Assembly (NCBI GenBank): GCA_021613375.1 | Contig: CM038703.1 | Coordinates: 24,106,194-24,170,193 of the forward strand | Origin: Megaleporinus macrocephalus | Lineage: Eukaryota > Chordata > Actinopteri > Characiformes > Anostomidae | Direction of reading: 5' to 3' | Length of the DNA: 64,000 nucleotides | Part shown: piece after piece, positions 60,367 to 64,000 of the stretch | Numbering within the stretch: position 1 is the first letter of the stretch | Layout of the letters: the number at the start of each line of letters is the position of its first letter | Position numbers and translations under genes: made by a program | The notes under the pieces: model-generated | What the model saw: only the letters and a program-made list of their open reading frames with translations | Database searches by the model: none | What the model was told of the DNA's origin: nothing

Positions 60367-60726
60367 GAAATAGAGAAATAAATAAATGTAGAAATGTAGA
60401 AATAAATATATAAATTAATTAATAAATGTAAAAATAAATAAATGTAGAAATACAGAAATAAATGTAGAAACAAAAATGTAGAAATACAGAAATAAATGCA
60501 GAAATAAATGTACAAATAAATAAACAATTAAATAAATAAATGTAAAAATAAATACATAAATAAATGTAGAAATATGGAAATAAATACATTTATTTATTTC
60601 ATTATGTATTTGTGCATTTATTTATTTATACATTTATGTATTTAATTATTTATTTGTGCATTAATTATTTATTAATTTATATATTTATGTATTTCGTTAT
60701 ATATTTGTACCTTTATTTATTTATAC
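60367..60726. repeat. AAATAAATG-rich low-complexity tract, self-inverted
   Basis: From 60367 to about 60590 the strand is AAATAAATGTAGAAAT-rich; from about 60590 to 60726 it is TTTATTTAT-rich. The two halves can pair as a long AT hairpin. It adjoins the palindrome at 60731. Confidence 0.8.
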
Positions 60727-60730
60727 TTGT

Positions 60731-60963
60731 GTCATTTTTTGTCTGACCAATAAGTATTAAGCTCTGTCGTCAACAAGCCGTCGCTTCACAATGACATAAT
60801 ACGTTAAAATCTCGGGAGTGCAAGGCGGCTGCAGGCTTCGCACACAGTAGCTGCAGTTGTTCTTACTAACTGCGCCGAGCCGAGAGACGGCTTGTTGACG
60901 ACAGAGCTTAATACTCATTGGTCAGAAGCTCCGCGGAAACATCTATGGAGGACAAAAAATGAC
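60731..60963. repeat. 53-bp inverted repeat with a 26-base insertion in one arm
   Basis: The left arm 60731-60783 and right arm 60886-60963 are reverse complements with a single mismatch, apart from 26 extra bases at 60925-60950 in the right arm. The arm core is TTGTTGACGACAGAGCTTAA. The 102-base centre is GC-richer. It could be terminal repeats of a MITE or a recent inverted duplication. Confidence 0.85.
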
Positions 60964-61515
60964 ATTCAGTTCTCTGTCGCCGGTAGCGCCGACTCAAGTC
61001 GGACAAAAACACTAACCGGCATGCACCGCACCGAGCCAGGCGGCGATCGAGCTGCGCAGCGCCATGTGAAGTTAAACACGCCTAATCTGAATTTGATTAA
61101 TCATTATCCTAATCTGAAGCGCGTTGTGTAGCATGTTCTTTTTTAGTCGATTTTATGTTAGGTTACTTTGAAATGGACTATATATACTCATATAAAACTG
61201 AATGAAATTAAAAGTCTTAAATACACATTTATATTATGGAGTGCAACATCAGATAGATATTTAGGAAAAATAATTCAGGTTTATAAAATTCAAATCCTGT
61301 TCCAAATTACTCCGTAGAGTAGAAGAAAAAGAAACATGACCACAAAACCACAAATTCATTAAAATTGTACTTGAATACAGGAAACACGTAATGTGCTGAC
61401 GGTTTTCACGTTTTGTTTTGATCGGTCACAAGTGCGGAAGTATCCGACTAACCGCATTAGCCACCTTCGCCCGTCATCAGCAAGAGCTAAACAAATCCTC
61501 AAAAACATTAGAAAC
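60964..61515. other. Upstream region of the WBP2-like exon
   Basis: A CpG-rich part (60966-61070, GCGCCGACTC, CGGCGATCGAGCTGCGCAGC) is followed by AT-rich DNA. An upstream ATG at 61393 is in frame with the exon below, but its protein does not resemble the family, so it was not chosen as the start. Confidence 0.35.
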
Positions 61516-61574
61516 ATGGCACTGAACCGCAATCATTCTCAGCAAGGAGGTGTCCTCGTTGATAACAACGAGAG
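61516..61574 (+). CDS. wbp2nl: WBP2/WBP2NL-like protein, first coding exon (partial)
   Basis: ATG at 61516 gives MALNRNHSQQGGVLVDNNE and two bases (AG) of the next codon, followed by a good donor GTGAGG at 61575. WBP2 family proteins start MALN-NHS-GGG-V-NN-ES, with the first intron in the final Ser codon, exactly the phase seen here. Family members carry a GRAM/PH-like domain and PPxY motifs; WBP2NL is the sperm postacrosomal sheath protein. The GRAM-domain exon was not found before the window ends, so the gene should continue beyond it. Choice of WBP2NL over WBP2 rests on human WBP2NL lying at 22q13.2 with POLDIP3 and RRP7A. Short exon, so moderate confidence. Confidence 0.6.

Positions 61575-64000
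<2,426 letters not shown>

Noticed and set aside
61393..61515. Upstream in-frame start for the WBP2-like exon
   Set aside because: The added 41 residues do not resemble the family, whose proteins begin at the MALN methionine.

Overview
The window looks like teleost fish nuclear DNA, probably from an otophysan (characin or catfish type). Reasons seen directly: short vertebrate exons with GT/AG introns, fish-type Tc1/mariner, hAT, BEL/Pao, gypsy, L1 and other LINE remnants, and long AT, GT, GATA and minisatellite tracts. The otophysan guess rests on recognising from memory a palindromic interspersed repeat (about 9.6-10.2 kb) and a LINE tail ending in GCGCTATATAAATAAA; no search was run.

Layout. 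0.8-5.3 kb holds a decayed BEL/Pao polyprotein (+) and a decayed hAT transposase (-). 6.77-15.91 kb is poldip3 (+), 10 coding exons that join in frame to 478 codons. 18.63-25.15 kb is rrp7a (+), 7 coding exons giving 280 codons, with an internally deleted Tc1 element in intron 5. 25-32 kb is intergenic with LINE and Tc1 scraps. 32.0-34.8 kb is a large imperfect inverted repeat (arms about 0.85-0.9 kb) whose centre carries two tRNA-Arg-like copies. 35-41 kb is a self-repeating interspersed element, one copy abutting an L1 reverse-transcriptase fragment. 44.5-48.4 kb (-) is a candidate gene I do not recognise: eight internal exons, all of lengths divisible by three and all phase 1-1, including a tandemly duplicated exon pair, a transmembrane-containing exon and a basic C-terminal exon; a LINE tail lies inside or next to one more exon. 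49-58 kb is nested repeats: two minisatellites, an L1 remnant, two oppositely oriented LINE copies around a Tc1 element, and a gypsy scrap. 60.7-61.0 kb is a strong palindrome. 61.516-61.574 kb is the first coding exon of a WBP2/WBP2NL-like gene whose remainder is not seen.

How the genes relate. poldip3 (mRNA export and translation coupling) and rrp7a (small-subunit rRNA processing) are housekeeping genes. In human, POLDIP3, RRP7A and WBP2NL all lie at 22q13.2, so the window appears to keep that block. Both housekeeping genes have a YY1-type AAGATGGCGG word over the start codon; poldip3 also has an NRF1 palindrome, and rrp7a has ZNF143- and ETS-type words. Everything else is repeat DNA or unrecognised.
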